The notes under the pieces: generated by a model
Seen by the model: only the letters and a program-made list of their open reading frames with translations
Told to the model about the DNA's origin: nothing
The model's database searches: none
Shown: in pieces, positions 8,800 through 17,462 of the stretch
Position numbering within the stretch: position 1 is the stretch's first letter
How the letters are laid out: each line of letters opens with the position of its first letter
Translations under genes and position numbers: made by a program
Assembly (NCBI RefSeq): GCF_029360705.1
Contig: NZ_JARKMX010000008.1
Span: 3,278,202 to 3,342,201, forward strand
From: Paraflavitalea pollutisoli
Lineage (GTDB): Bacteria; Bacteroidota; Bacteroidia; Chitinophagales; Chitinophagaceae
Direction of reading: 5' to 3'
Length of the DNA stretch: 64,000 bases

Positions 8800-9984
8800 T
8801 TATTTAAAAGCATTGAGCCCGGTAACATCCATGCCGGTGATGAGCAGGTGGATATCGTGAGTACCTTCGTAGGTGATCACGCTTTCAATATTCATCATAT
8901 GGCGCATGACGGAATACTCGCCGGTAATACCCATGCCACCCAGCATTTGCCGGGCATCGCGGGCTATACTGGCAGCGATCTCGCAGCCGTTGCGCTTGGC
9001 CATGGACACCTGTTGGGGTGTGGCCTTGTGCGCGTCCATCAAAACGCCCAGCCGCCAATTGAGCAATTGGGCTTTGGTGATCTCGGTGATCATTTCTGCC
9101 AGTTTCTTTTGCTGTAGCTGGAAGCCACCAATGGGACGGTCGAACTGTACGCGCTCGAGCGAATAGCGCAGGGCGGTATCGTAGCAATCCATGGCGGCGC
9201 CCACGCTACCCCAGGCGATGCCATAACGGGCGCGGGTGAGGCAGCTCAGGGGGCCTTTCAGCCCCTTGACATTGGGCAGTATGTTTTCTTTGGGCACTTT
9301 GACATTGTCGAAGACCAGCTCGCCGGTAGCGGATGCGCGCAGGCTCCATTTACCGTGGGTGGTGGGGGTGGAGAATCCTTCCATCCCACGCTCCAGTATG
9401 ACGCCCCGGATATCGCCGGCTTCGTCTTTAGCCCAAACCACCGCCACCTGTGCAAAGGGAGCGTTGCTGATCCACATCTTGGTACCGTTGAGGATGACAT
9501 GATCGCCTGCGTCTTTGATGTTGGTGAGCATGCCGGCAGGATTGGAGCCGTGGTCGGGCTCCGTCAATCCGAAGCAACCCAGCCATTCTCCGCTACCCAG
9601 TTTGGGCAGGTATTTGCGGCGTTGTTCTTCGCTGCCAAACTCATAGATAGGAAACATGACGAGCGAACCCTGTACGGAGGCCGTAGAGCGTACGCCACTG
9701 TCACCGCGTTCCAGCTCCTGCATCATGAGGCCATAGCTGACATAATCCAGCCCTCCCCCACCGTATTCGGCAGGTATGGTGGGACCGAAGCAGCCGAGCT
9801 CGCCGAGCTGCTTAACGATGTGCTGCGGAAATTCGGCCCGTTGCGCATAATCTTCTATGATTGGGCTGATCTCTTTTTTTACGTAGTTGCGGACGGTTTC
9901 GCGGATGAGCTTGTGTTCTTCTGTTAGCAATTCATCGATGGCGAAGTAATCGGGACTGGTGAAATGGTCTGTTTTAGCGGCCAT
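8800..9984 (-). CDS. gcdH: Glutaryl-CoA dehydrogenase
   Basis: A 394-residue acyl-CoA dehydrogenase that best fits the glutaryl-CoA branch, which oxidises and decarboxylates glutaryl-CoA to crotonyl-CoA in lysine and tryptophan breakdown. The supporting motifs are GVRSTASVQGSLVMFPI with the substrate-binding Arg, CFGLTEPDHGSNP (FAD and acyl contacts), RARYGIAWG, and TYEGTHDIH with catalytic base Glu373. The family length is normal. The nearby kynureninase at 14.3 kb would fit an aromatic amino-acid theme, but the genes are not in one operon. It is separated by 116 bp from the downstream fusion gene. Confidence 0.88.
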   Translation of the reverse strand: MAAKTDHFTSPDYFAIDELLTEEHKLIRETVRNYVKKEISPIIEDYAQRAEFPQHIVKQLGELGCFGPTIPAEYGGGGLDYVSYGLMMQELERGDSGVRSTASVQGSLVMFPIYEFGSEEQRRKYLPKLGSGEWLGCFGLTEPDHGSNPAGMLTNIKDAGDHVILNGTKMWISNAPFAQVAVVWAKDEAGDIRGVILERGMEGFSTPTTHGKWSLRASATGELVFDNVKVPKENILPNVKGLKGPLSCLTRARYGIAWGSVGAAMDCYDTALRYSLERVQFDRPIGGFQLQQKKLAEMITEITKAQLLNWRLGVLMDAHKATPQQVSMAKRNGCEIAASIARDARQMLGGMGITGEYSVMRHMMNIESVITYEGTHDIHLLITGMDVTGLNAFK

Positions 9985-10025
9985 GTTTCCTCGTTTTTGT
10001 CAATGTGGTGCTAATGTACGAATAA

Positions 10026-10073
10026 AGGCCTAAAGGCAGCAAGGCACCTAGGCATCGAAGGGAAAAGGCAAGA
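10026..10073. repeat. AGGCAnnn octamer tandem repeat, locus 1
   Basis: Six consecutive 8-base units, of which AGGCAGCA, AGGCACCT and AGGCATCG are the clearest and the outer ones decayed. It lies between the divergent gcdH and sigma factor genes and belongs to the same family as the arrays at 13341, 18180, 49226 and 59020. Confidence 0.7.
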
Positions 10074-10200
10074 CATTGATAAGTAGTAAGTTGAGCCCAT
10101 TTTAGGGTATTTAAGAGCGATAAAGTCTAAAATGCGGGCAATATCTGCGAAGGGTTGAGGCCCAACTAAAAAGGCTAATGCGAAAAAAGTTATATTGGAT

Positions 10201-10821
10201 ATGCAACATCCTTTTGATGGCGCTGTCTCTTTCTATGAACAAACACTAAATCATTCATCTGTGGAGCTGACTGCAAACACCGTCCGGGATGAATTGGTAG
10301 AACGATGTAAGGCGGGCGATAGCCTGGGTTATCAATTGTTGTATCAACGTTATTCCAAAGCCATGTATAACACGAGTCTGCGTATTGTGAACAATACGGC
10401 AGACGCGGAAGATGTTCTCCAGGAAGCGTTCCTGGATGCCTTCCGGTCGCTGCACGATTTTCATTACCGGTCGACCTTCGGGGCCTGGTTGAAGAAGATC
10501 GTCATCAACAAGTCGATCAATACGCTGCGCAAGCGACGCGGTTATACCGTAGAGATCGACGAAGAACGGGAAGATGGCGTCAACGCCATTGTCCAGGAAG
10601 ACCCGATCGACGAAGCAGAGATCCAGTATCGGGTAGATGAAGTGAAGCGGGGCATTCAACGGTTGCCAGATGGTTACCGCGCCGTAGTGAGCCTCTACCT
10701 GCTGGAGGGGTACGACCAGGAAGAGATAGCAGGCATATTAGGGATCTCGCACAACACGGTGCGGACCCAGTATGTAAGAGCGAAACAAAAATTACTGAAC
10801 ATTATCAAACAAGGAGTTTAA
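10201..10821 (+). CDS. ECF-type RNA polymerase sigma factor
   Basis: A 206-residue sigma-70 family protein of the extracytoplasmic class. Region 2 lies around residues 45-110 (LYQRYSKAMYNTSLRIV, then NTADAEDVLQEAFLDAF and GAWLKKIVINKSINTLRKR), and region 4 lies near 150-200 (LPDGYRAVVSLYLLEGY, then EEIAGILGISHNTVRTQY). The ATG at 10201 is chosen over a TTG two codons upstream. Three bases separate it from the following gene, which has one membrane helix and is the likely anti-sigma factor, so the three genes to 12370 appear to be one operon. Confidence 0.92.
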   Translation: MQHPFDGAVSFYEQTLNHSSVELTANTVRDELVERCKAGDSLGYQLLYQRYSKAMYNTSLRIVNNTADAEDVLQEAFLDAFRSLHDFHYRSTFGAWLKKIVINKSINTLRKRRGYTVEIDEEREDGVNAIVQEDPIDEAEIQYRVDEVKRGIQRLPDGYRAVVSLYLLEGYDQEEIAGILGISHNTVRTQYVRAKQKLLNIIKQGV

Positions 10822-10824
10822 GCT

Positions 10825-11415
10825 ATGAGTAGCAGATTAGAACAATACATGCGTGAGCACCGGGACGAATTCGATAGCGAAGTACCAGCACCACAGGTGT
10901 GGAGCAAGCTCGAACAGGAACTGATGCCGAAGAAGAACAAAGGCAAGGTGTTTTCCATGACCATTTTACGCTGGAGCGTTGCCGCAGCGATCCTCGTGCT
11001 GGCTGGTATGGGTGTGTTTCATTTGTTCAATGCCGGCAACGGTGGAGCTGTACAACCGACTATTGTGAAGAACGAAGGCGATGTATTGCTGAAGGACATC
11101 AACCCCACGTATGCTAAAGAGGTATACCATTTCACGCAGCTTATTGAACTGAAGCAAAATGAGCTGAAGAAAATTGAAAAAGACAACCCCGATCTCTATA
11201 AAAAGTTCCTCGGCGACATCACCAAGCTGGACAGTTCGTACAATGTACTCAAGAGCGAACTGCCTACCAATGCCAACCGGGAACAATTGTTAGAAGCGAT
11301 GATCCAGAATTTGCGGCTGCAGACCGAGTTACTGAATCAACAGCTTCAGATCATTCAACAAATCAATCAATCTAAAAATTCGGATAGCGATGAAAGCAAT
11401 AGTAAAATTTCATAG
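10825..11415 (+). CDS. Putative anti-sigma factor, single-pass membrane protein
   Basis: 196 residues: a cytoplasmic N-terminal part of about 45 residues beginning MSSRLEQYMREHRDEFD, one transmembrane helix (about 48-68, LRWSVAAAILVLAGMGVF), and a periplasmic part rich in charged helices and C-terminal Q/N-rich heptads. It shows no zinc-binding HxxxCxxC anti-sigma motif. The assignment rests on position, topology and the four-base spacing after the sigma factor gene. Its 3' end overlaps the next gene by 26 bp. Confidence 0.65.
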   Translation: MSSRLEQYMREHRDEFDSEVPAPQVWSKLEQELMPKKNKGKVFSMTILRWSVAAAILVLAGMGVFHLFNAGNGGAVQPTIVKNEGDVLLKDINPTYAKEVYHFTQLIELKQNELKKIEKDNPDLYKKFLGDITKLDSSYNVLKSELPTNANREQLLEAMIQNLRLQTELLNQQLQIIQQINQSKNSDSDESNSKIS

Positions 11416-12370
11416 TGCACTTCTTTTAGTATCTGCCATAACCCTTGGCCAACCTGTACTGGCAGCGAACGACCCGCTGGTAGAAAAAACAAAAACGATC
11501 TCTAAAACCTATCCTGTCAGCTCATCGGACCAGATCGATCTCAGCAACTCGTTTGGCGAGATGAAGATCAGCACCTGGAATAAAAACGAAGTGAAGGTCG
11601 ATATTGTGATCACTACGGAAGCAGGCACCGAAGAACGTGCCCAGGAATTATTGGATGCCATCAGCGTCAACGATGGTAAATCCGGCAACCGGATCTACTT
11701 TAAAACCAAGGTGGGTGATAACAGCAGCTCCAATAAGCGCGGCAAAGGCGAGAAACAAAGTTTCAGGATCAATTATACCGTGTTTCTGCCCGACAATGCC
11801 AACCTGGATGCTACCAATGAATTTGGGCCCATGTCGATCGGCGACTTCAATGGCAAGGGAGACTTCACGAACAGATTTGGCAGCTTCACAGCAGGCAAAC
11901 TGAATAATCCGATGGTCAACGTGGAATTTGGCAAGGCCAATATCGAGTCGATCAACAATGGTGGCAATATAACGATCAAGTTTTCCCGTGCCATCATCGG
12001 CGGTATGTCGGGCGATATCAGGGCTTCTTTCGAGCATTGCAATGGTATCAAGATCAAGCTGAACAATGACCTGAAGTCGATCGATGTACGGAATGCGTTT
12101 TCTCCGCTGTATGTGGATGTGCCTACCAACTTCTCTGCGCGGTATGATGTACGTACCAGCTTCAGCAAGTTGAAAAACAATACTTCGTTCTCAATCCCCG
12201 AGGAAGGTGAAGATGATCGCGGGCCTAAGTTTGACCACCGCTACAACGGTAGTTCCGGTAGTGGCAGCGCGAATATCAAGATCAAGTCCGAATTCAAAGA
12301 TGTATCGATCGGTCATAACCAAACTTTCGACGTCAACTCCGACGACAAGAAGAAAGCGAAAGATATTTAG
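11390..12370 (+). CDS. Secreted DUF4097-like beta-helix protein
   Basis: A 326-residue exported protein with a signal peptide ending near PVLAAND. The remainder has repeated short strands with turns (SNSFGEMKISTWNKNEVKV, then FGPMSIGDFNGKG, and FGKANIESINNGG), as in putative auto-transporter adhesin/DUF4097 proteins that form a right-handed beta-helix. The function of the family is unclear. It starts inside the preceding anti-sigma-like gene and is followed by a strong terminator, so it closes the sigma operon and may be a member of its regulon. The C-terminus is polar (KKKAKDI). Confidence 0.7.
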   Translation: MKAIVKFHSALLLVSAITLGQPVLAANDPLVEKTKTISKTYPVSSSDQIDLSNSFGEMKISTWNKNEVKVDIVITTEAGTEERAQELLDAISVNDGKSGNRIYFKTKVGDNSSSNKRGKGEKQSFRINYTVFLPDNANLDATNEFGPMSIGDFNGKGDFTNRFGSFTAGKLNNPMVNVEFGKANIESINNGGNITIKFSRAIIGGMSGDIRASFEHCNGIKIKLNNDLKSIDVRNAFSPLYVDVPTNFSARYDVRTSFSKLKNNTSFSIPEEGEDDRGPKFDHRYNGSSGSGSANIKIKSEFKDVSIGHNQTFDVNSDDKKKAKDI

Positions 12371-12422
12371 TACGTTAACAGATGAAACGAGCAGTCAGCA
12401 GAGTCGAAAAGACTCTTCTACG

Positions 12423-12460
12423 CGGGACGCCCCGGAAACGGGTGTGTCCCGTTTTTTTTT
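12423..12460 (+). terminator. Intrinsic terminator of the sigma operon
   Basis: Outer stem CGGGAC/GTCCCG encloses an inner CCCG-GAAA-CGGG hairpin, followed by nine T. It lies 52 bases after the stop of the adhesin-like gene. Confidence 0.88.
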
Positions 12461-12560
12461 GAGGCAATCCCGCCATGCAGCGGGACAACGTAGGGAAAGG
12501 CAGTAACGATATTGTACAGATCGGCGGATATAGTTAACTTTAACTACCTAAAACAACGCC

Positions 12561-12986
12561 ATGAAACAACTACTGCTTGCGGGCCTGCTGGCCCTGGGAA
12601 CGGCTTCTTTCGCACAAAACTCGTCTTCTGCGACTACCACCCAAAAGCCGGAAGAACAGATCCGTCAATATTGGTTTGTTATGCTAACCAAGGGACCAAC
12701 GCGTACGCAGGATTCTGCTACCGCGATGGCCATCCAAAAGGCGCATATAGACAATATCAACAAGCTGTACAACGAAGGCAAGATCAAAGTGGCCGGCCCC
12801 TTTGGCAAGAACGATCAGGGCTGGCAGGGTGTATTTATCTTCGACTGCCCTACCCGGGAAGAAGTGGAGCGCCTACTGCAAACTGATAAGGCCGTTGCTT
12901 CCGGTCGCCTGGCATTTACCGTTACGCCCTGGTACACCGCTCCTATTGGTAGTTTTGTAGCAGGTATACCTGAGAAGAAATATTAA
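12561..12986 (+). CDS. Secreted YCII-related protein
   Basis: 141 residues with a signal peptide (cleavage near ASFAQ) and a YCII-like dimeric ferredoxin-type fold: YWFVMLTKGPTRTQDS, then AIQKAHIDNINKLYNEGKI and VAGPFGKNDQGWQGVFIFD. YCII relatives include dehydrochlorinases, but for most members no activity is known. Secretion is common for Bacteroidota versions. It is followed after four bases by the YjbR-like gene and probably cotranscribed with it. Confidence 0.8.
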   Translation: MKQLLLAGLLALGTASFAQNSSSATTTQKPEEQIRQYWFVMLTKGPTRTQDSATAMAIQKAHIDNINKLYNEGKIKVAGPFGKNDQGWQGVFIFDCPTREEVERLLQTDKAVASGRLAFTVTPWYTAPIGSFVAGIPEKKY

Positions 12987-12990
12987 TCGT

Positions 12991-13338
12991 ATGACCATTG
13001 AAGCCATTCAAGCCATCTGTATGGGTTTTCCCGGTGCCACGGAAGACATCAAGTGGGAGGATCGCCTGGCCTTCTGCGTGTGTGATAAAATGTTTTTGAT
13101 CACCGTGCCGGATGAAGTGCCACAAAGGGCTTCCTTCAAAGCCACTGAAGAGGAGTATGAAGAGCTGATCAACCGGGAAGGTATCGTGCCCTCTCCCTTT
13201 TTGGCCAAGCACAAATGGGTGCGGATAAACGATATCAAAGTGCTGAGCAAGAAGGAGTGGACGTATTATATCGGGCAGTCGTACCAATTGATCACTTCCA
13301 AACTGCCGGCGAAGAAGCGGAAGGAGTTGGGGTTGTAA
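12991..13338 (+). CDS. MmcQ/YjbR family protein
   Basis: A 115-residue protein with the typical opening of the family (MGFPGATEDIKWEDRLAF), the central KMFLITVPDEVPQRASFKA and C-terminal IGQSYQLITSKLPAKKRKE. Members have a CyaY-like fold with DNA-binding proposals and no assigned pathway. It starts 4 bases after the YCII gene. The stop is followed at once by an octamer tandem repeat. Confidence 0.85.
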   Translation: MTIEAIQAICMGFPGATEDIKWEDRLAFCVCDKMFLITVPDEVPQRASFKATEEEYEELINREGIVPSPFLAKHKWVRINDIKVLSKKEWTYYIGQSYQLITSKLPAKKRKELGL

Positions 13339-13340
13339 AA

Positions 13341-13364
13341 AGGCATCGAGGCAGCAAGGCAATC
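13341..13364. repeat. AGGCAnnn octamer tandem repeat, locus 2
   Basis: Three units (AGGCATCG, AGGCAGCA, AGGCAATC) begin two bases after the stop codon of the YjbR-like gene. Decayed G-rich relatives continue to about 13415. Confidence 0.7.
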
Positions 13365-13425
13365 CTGGCATTTGCCGGTGGAAAGACAGTGGTAAAGGGG
13401 CAGCAAGGCCAAGAGGGTATTAAAA

Positions 13426-13460
13426 TATTAAAGCCCGTCCAGCTGTAAGGCGAGACGGGC
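13426..13460 (-). terminator. Probable terminator of pyrF
   Basis: On the minus strand a GCCCGTC/GACGGGC stem (arms 13433-13439 and 13454-13460) is followed by TTTAATATTTTAAT. Confidence 0.6.
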
Positions 13461-13475
13461 CAATATAATCACTGA

Positions 13476-13495
13476 AGCGGCTGCGGCCGCTTTTT
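13476..13495 (+). terminator. Probable terminator of the YCII-YjbR unit
   Basis: AGCGGC-TGCG-GCCGCT stem directly followed by TTTTTATT on the plus strand, between two convergent genes. Confidence 0.65.
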
Positions 13496-13503
13496 ATTGG
13501 TTG

Positions 13504-14307
13504 TTATTGCAGGTAGCCAGCCATTTCCTGCTGGTATTCCTTCGCCACTTTGGTGGCGGCTACGGCAAAGTCTTCGCCGGTAGACGCATAGATAATTGCA
13601 CGGCTCGCATTCACGAGGATCCCTACCTCCTTGTTCATCGCTTTTTCGGAGATCTCTTTCAGGCTTCCTCCCTGCGCTCCTACACCCGGTACGAGGTAGA
13701 AATGGTCGGGCGTGAGTTTGCGGATATTCGTGAACCAGTCGCTTTGTGTAGCACCGATCACGTACATCAGGTTATCGGGTGTACCCCATTGCGCGGCGGT
13801 GGTCAACACTTTTTCATAGAGCTGTCCGTCGCCGGCGGGTTGCAGTTCAAAATCGGCAGCGCCACTGTTGGACGTGAGTCCGAGCAGGATGGTCCACTTG
13901 TCTTTGTACTCCAGGAATGGCTTCACGCTATCGGCTCCCATGTAAGGCGCTACTGTGATGGCATCGAAATTCATGGTTTCGAAGAATGCCTTGGCATATT
14001 GCGAGGAAGTGTTGCCAATGTCGCCGCGCTTGGCATCGGCAATCTTGAAATGCGTATCGGGTATATAATCGACGGTGCGCTCCATAGCCTCCCAGCCTAC
14101 CAGGCCCAGTGCTTCATAAAACGCGGTATTGATCTTATAGCTAACACAGTAATCTTTGGTGGCATCGATGATGCGCTTGTTGAATTCAAACACCGGCTCG
14201 GGCGACGACAACAGGTGCCGGGGTATCTTGGTGATATCGGTATCGAGGCCTACGCAGAGGTAACTCTTCTTTGTTCTGATCTGCTCTACTAATTGTGCGC
14301 GTGTCAT
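13504..14307 (-). CDS. pyrF: Orotidine 5'-phosphate decarboxylase
   Basis: A 267-residue enzyme of the longer (type 2) OMP decarboxylase group that makes UMP from OMP. The catalytic DxKxxD array is seen in DAKRGDIGN (Asp91, Lys93, Asp96). LCVGLDTD near residue 20 and VPGVGAQGGS in the C-terminal phosphate-binding loop agree. The gene follows kynU with a nine-base gap and ends at back-to-back terminators. A pyrimidine gene behind a tryptophan-degradation gene is an unrelated pairing that may simply share a promoter. Confidence 0.94.
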   Translation of the reverse strand: MTRAQLVEQIRTKKSYLCVGLDTDITKIPRHLLSSPEPVFEFNKRIIDATKDYCVSYKINTAFYEALGLVGWEAMERTVDYIPDTHFKIADAKRGDIGNTSSQYAKAFFETMNFDAITVAPYMGADSVKPFLEYKDKWTILLGLTSNSGAADFELQPAGDGQLYEKVLTTAAQWGTPDNLMYVIGATQSDWFTNIRKLTPDHFYLVPGVGAQGGSLKEISEKAMNKEVGILVNASRAIIYASTGEDFAVAATKVAKEYQQEMAGYLQ

Positions 14308-14316
14308 GTATTATTT

Positions 14317-15594
14317 TTATTTATTCAATATGCCCCTCAGTACTTCTACAAATCGCCATACTTCTTCGTACGTATTGTACAGGGCCACGGGTGCCAGGCG
14401 AATGACGTTGGGCTCGCGCCAGTCGACGATGATGCCGGCAGCTGTCAGTGCATCGAAACAGGTGCGTCCGTCGCGGTGCATGAGCAAAGATACCTGACTA
14501 CCGCGACTCTCCGCCGTACGGGGCGTAATGATCTCCATAGCGCCGGCGGGTATGGTTGCTTCCAATTGTTCGAGCAGGAACCACAACCAACTATTGAGTT
14601 GCTGTCGCTTTTGCTGGATGGCTTCCCAGCCTGCTTCTTCCACTATATCAAGTGCTGCCTTATGAGCAGCGTACAACAGCATGGAGGGCGTACTGAGGTT
14701 CCATCCTTCCGCGGTTGCGACCGGCACAAAGCCTTTCTCCATCCGGAAGCGGGTTTCTTTGTCGTATCCCCACCAGCCTGCAAAGCGATGGACGGATGCG
14801 TCGTTGTGGTAACGTTCGTGGATGTATACCCCACCAATGCCACCGGGCCCACTGTTCAGGTATTTGTAACTGCACCAGGCAGCAAAATCGACGTTACAGT
14901 TGTGCAATTGAATAACGACGTTTCCGGCCACATGCGCCAGGTCGAAACCGACCTTGGCTCCCACGGCCTGCGCTGCCTTGGTAATGGCCGCCATATCGAA
15001 CAACTGTCCTGTATAATAGTTGATGCCTCCCCAGAGTACGAGGGCGAGCTCATCTTTGTGTTGTTCGATGGCCGCCAGGATATCTTCTTGCCGAAAGGTG
15101 TGCTCACCGGCTCGTGGCGCGAGTTCTACCAACACTTCGTTGGGATCGAGCCCGAGGTGCCTGATGTGCGTTTCGAACATGTATTGATCACTGGGGAAGG
15201 CTTTTGCTTCGCAGAGAATTTTGCGTCGCTTTGCTTCGGGCCTATAGAAGCTAACCATCAACAAATGCAGGTTGACGGTGAGCTGGTTCATCACCACTAC
15301 CTCGTGAGGCAGGGCACCTACTACTTTGGCCAATGGTGCAGTCAGCGTATCGTGGTATTTCAGCCAGGGTTGATCGCCCATGAACCAGCCTTCTACGCCA
15401 TACTGGCCCCAAGAATCGAGCACTTCCTGTAACCTTGCTTTGGTACGATAAGGCTGCAGGCCCAGTGAATTGCCGAGCAAATAGATCTGCTCGCCCCCAT
15501 CGTGTGGCGGTATGATAAACTCCCGGCGAAAATGGGCCAGTGGATCTGCCTGATCGAGTGCCAGGGCCTGAGTGATGGTATTGCTGAATGTCAT
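14317..15594 (-). CDS. kynU: Kynureninase
   Basis: A 425-residue PLP enzyme that cleaves kynurenine or 3-hydroxykynurenine to anthranilate or 3-hydroxyanthranilate plus alanine. IYLLGNSLGLQP opens the fold, the cofactor Asp lies in GFDLAHVAGN, and the Schiff-base lysine is Lys244 in CSYKYLNSGPGG. HRFAGWWGYDKETRFRM is the substrate-site segment of the family. It sits 14 bp after the SDR gene and 9 bp before pyrF. No other kynurenine-pathway gene is in the window. Confidence 0.93.
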   Translation of the reverse strand: MTFSNTITQALALDQADPLAHFRREFIIPPHDGGEQIYLLGNSLGLQPYRTKARLQEVLDSWGQYGVEGWFMGDQPWLKYHDTLTAPLAKVVGALPHEVVVMNQLTVNLHLLMVSFYRPEAKRRKILCEAKAFPSDQYMFETHIRHLGLDPNEVLVELAPRAGEHTFRQEDILAAIEQHKDELALVLWGGINYYTGQLFDMAAITKAAQAVGAKVGFDLAHVAGNVVIQLHNCNVDFAAWCSYKYLNSGPGGIGGVYIHERYHNDASVHRFAGWWGYDKETRFRMEKGFVPVATAEGWNLSTPSMLLYAAHKAALDIVEEAGWEAIQQKRQQLNSWLWFLLEQLEATIPAGAMEIITPRTAESRGSQVSLLMHRDGRTCFDALTAAGIIVDWREPNVIRLAPVALYNTYEEVWRFVEVLRGILNK

Positions 15595-15608
15595 GTAGGA
15601 ATGTTCGT

Positions 15609-16394
15609 TTAGATAGATCCTGTTTTGCCGCCATCTACCGGTATGCTGACGCCGTTGACGTATCCGGCGGCGGGACTGGCGAGGAAGGCAGCGACCGCTG
15701 CCAGCTCCTCTGCTTCACCGAATCTACGGGCGGGAATTTCATTGAGCATGCTTTCTTCGACTTCCTCGCTACTCTTGTTGAGCCGCCTGGCCGTTCCCTC
15801 GATGAGGCTGGTGAGTCGTTGCGTTTTTGTCAGCCCTGGTAAGATATTATTAACGGTGGTCCCGAACTGACCTACTTCATTCGCAAGCGTTTTAGCCCAG
15901 GAGGCAGTTGCTCCCCGGATGGTATTGCTAACGCCGAGATTAGCAATGGGAATGCGTACGGAGGTGGAGACGATATTGATGATGCGGCCATAGCCAGCTT
16001 CTTTCATGCCGGGTAATACTCCCTGTACTAAGAGCTGGTTGCATATGATGTGCTGGCTGAAGGCGGCGAGCAGGGCTTCGGATGTAGCCTCCGTGATAGG
16101 CCCTGGTGGCGGACCACCCGTATTGTTAACCAAAATATGAACGGGCTGATGGGCGACGATTTCGTCAATCGCCTGTTGCACCTGGGTGGGCTGTGAGAAG
16201 TCGGCCAGTTTGTAGCTGTGTGGCTGCTGGTGAGGAGTAGCCAGGCCAGCCACCACCTGTTGCAGGGCTTGTTCGTTGCGGGCGAGCAGGATGCAGGTAG
16301 CACCGAGCTGGGCCAGCTCTTCTGCAATGGCCTTTCCGATACCCTGTGTACTACCACCGATGACGGCCGTTTTTCCCTGTAAGGATGTGTTCAT
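15609..16394 (-). CDS. Short-chain dehydrogenase/reductase
   Basis: A 261-residue classical-type SDR. It has the Rossmann glycine motif GGSTQGIGKAIAEEL, NNTGG in place of NNAG, and a C-terminal NGVSIPVDGG. The catalytic Tyr-x-x-x-Lys is not in its standard context: the stretch after IINIVSTSVRIP reads GVSNTIRGATASWAKTLA, where the usual Tyr is replaced by Asn and the Lys by Arg. This places it with the divergent 3-oxoacyl-reductase-like SDRs and questions ordinary catalysis. The ATG at 16394 removes an unneeded eight-residue extension. It leads the SDR-kynU-pyrF unit. Confidence 0.85.
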   Translation of the reverse strand: MNTSLQGKTAVIGGSTQGIGKAIAEELAQLGATCILLARNEQALQQVVAGLATPHQQPHSYKLADFSQPTQVQQAIDEIVAHQPVHILVNNTGGPPPGPITEATSEALLAAFSQHIICNQLLVQGVLPGMKEAGYGRIINIVSTSVRIPIANLGVSNTIRGATASWAKTLANEVGQFGTTVNNILPGLTKTQRLTSLIEGTARRLNKSSEEVEESMLNEIPARRFGEAEELAAVAAFLASPAAGYVNGVSIPVDGGKTGSI

Positions 16395-16456
16395 AAGCGG
16401 GATGATTTGCAGGGGCAAAGGTAGTGGAAAGGCAACGAGGGGAGGCGGGGTGGCAA

Positions 16457-16486
16457 TAAAAAAGCGTCCGACATGGGCCCGGACGC
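16457..16486 (-). terminator. Intrinsic terminator of the glycerophosphodiesterase gene
   Basis: On the minus strand GCGTCCG, a 9-base loop and CGGACGC are followed by TTTTTTATTG. Confidence 0.85.
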
Positions 16487-16508
16487 TGCGTGTTGATAAG
16501 TGTACGAT

Positions 16509-17423
16509 CTAGAACAAGTTGGGATAATCGCTAATGATGCCGTCGACGCCCATGGCTTTGAGCTTTTCAATGGTGGGTTTGTCGTTGACCGTCCAGGGCA
16601 GGATGCGCACCTGTTGGTCGTGGCATTCCTTCACCATTTCCGGCTTTACGAGAGTATACAGCGGACTATAGATATCGGGTTTGAACCCGAGCAATTTGAT
16701 GTGTTCTGCAATACCTTTGGCATCAGCTACGAGGGCAGCTGTTATCATGCTCGGATATTTGCTGTTGATCACCTGCAGCGTGCGGAAGTCGAATGACTGT
16801 ATGATCACGCGGGCACCAATGCCTTTTTTGTTGATCACTTCCATCAGCTTCGTAACAAACTCATCGGGTGCAGGATGATATTGTCCATCCGTCTTAGGGC
16901 TGCATTTTGTTTCTATGTTGTAGAAGACGGGCTTCAATCCTTTCTTCTTGATATACGTTTCAACTGAATCGATCACATCGGCCAGGCGGGGTTTGGTGGC
17001 AGCCATTTTCTGCTGGTCTTTGAACCCGGGATTCACTGCGAGACCTACGTCATACCGCTGCGTTTCTTCGTAGGTCATGCCAAATATATTCAAGCTGCGC
17101 TCTTCTGTCGATGTAACTCGGCTGCCATCAGGTTTGGTAGCGATGGAAGCAGAAAAGAATGGCTCGTGTGAGAGGATCACTTCTCCATCTTTGGTAATCA
17201 CCGCATCCATCTCCAGTGTATTGACGCCGATATCGATGGCTTTGTACATGGCAGCCACGGTATTTTCGGGCATGAGGCCACGGCAACCGCGGTGCCCTTC
17301 TTTGTCAAATGCAGGAAGGTCGGAGGTTTTGGTCAGGGAATCTGTGCTTTTACGCGTTGCGTGACAGCTGACTACCAATAATACGATCAATGCCAGTTCT
17401 AATACGTCTCTCATTCGTTTCAT
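16509..17423 (-). CDS. Glycerophosphodiester phosphodiesterase lipoprotein
   Basis: A 304-residue enzyme with a lipobox (LLVVSC, Cys20) and a GDPD TIM barrel. The catalytic HRG of GHRGCRGLMPENT (residue 44 area), TLEMDAVITKDGEVILSHEP with the metal-binding Glu and Asp and second catalytic His, and C-terminal LPWTVNDKPTIEKLKAMGVDGIISDYP are all present. It hydrolyses glycerophosphodiesters to glycerol 3-phosphate and an alcohol, here probably at the cell envelope. It is a single gene with its own terminator. Confidence 0.92.
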   Translation of the reverse strand: MKRMRDVLELALIVLLVVSCHATRKSTDSLTKTSDLPAFDKEGHRGCRGLMPENTVAAMYKAIDIGVNTLEMDAVITKDGEVILSHEPFFSASIATKPDGSRVTSTEERSLNIFGMTYEETQRYDVGLAVNPGFKDQQKMAATKPRLADVIDSVETYIKKKGLKPVFYNIETKCSPKTDGQYHPAPDEFVTKLMEVINKKGIGARVIIQSFDFRTLQVINSKYPSMITAALVADAKGIAEHIKLLGFKPDIYSPLYTLVKPEMVKECHDQQVRILPWTVNDKPTIEKLKAMGVDGIISDYPNLF

Positions 17424-17462
17424 TGTTCAAGATTACAGCATCTTCCGAAGGGAGATGTTGTA

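Noticed and set aside
8684-8800. 39-codon extension of the acetyltransferase-kinase fusion
   Set aside because: Begins at the stop of gcdH and shows no domain; the methionine at 8683 starts the GNAT fold.
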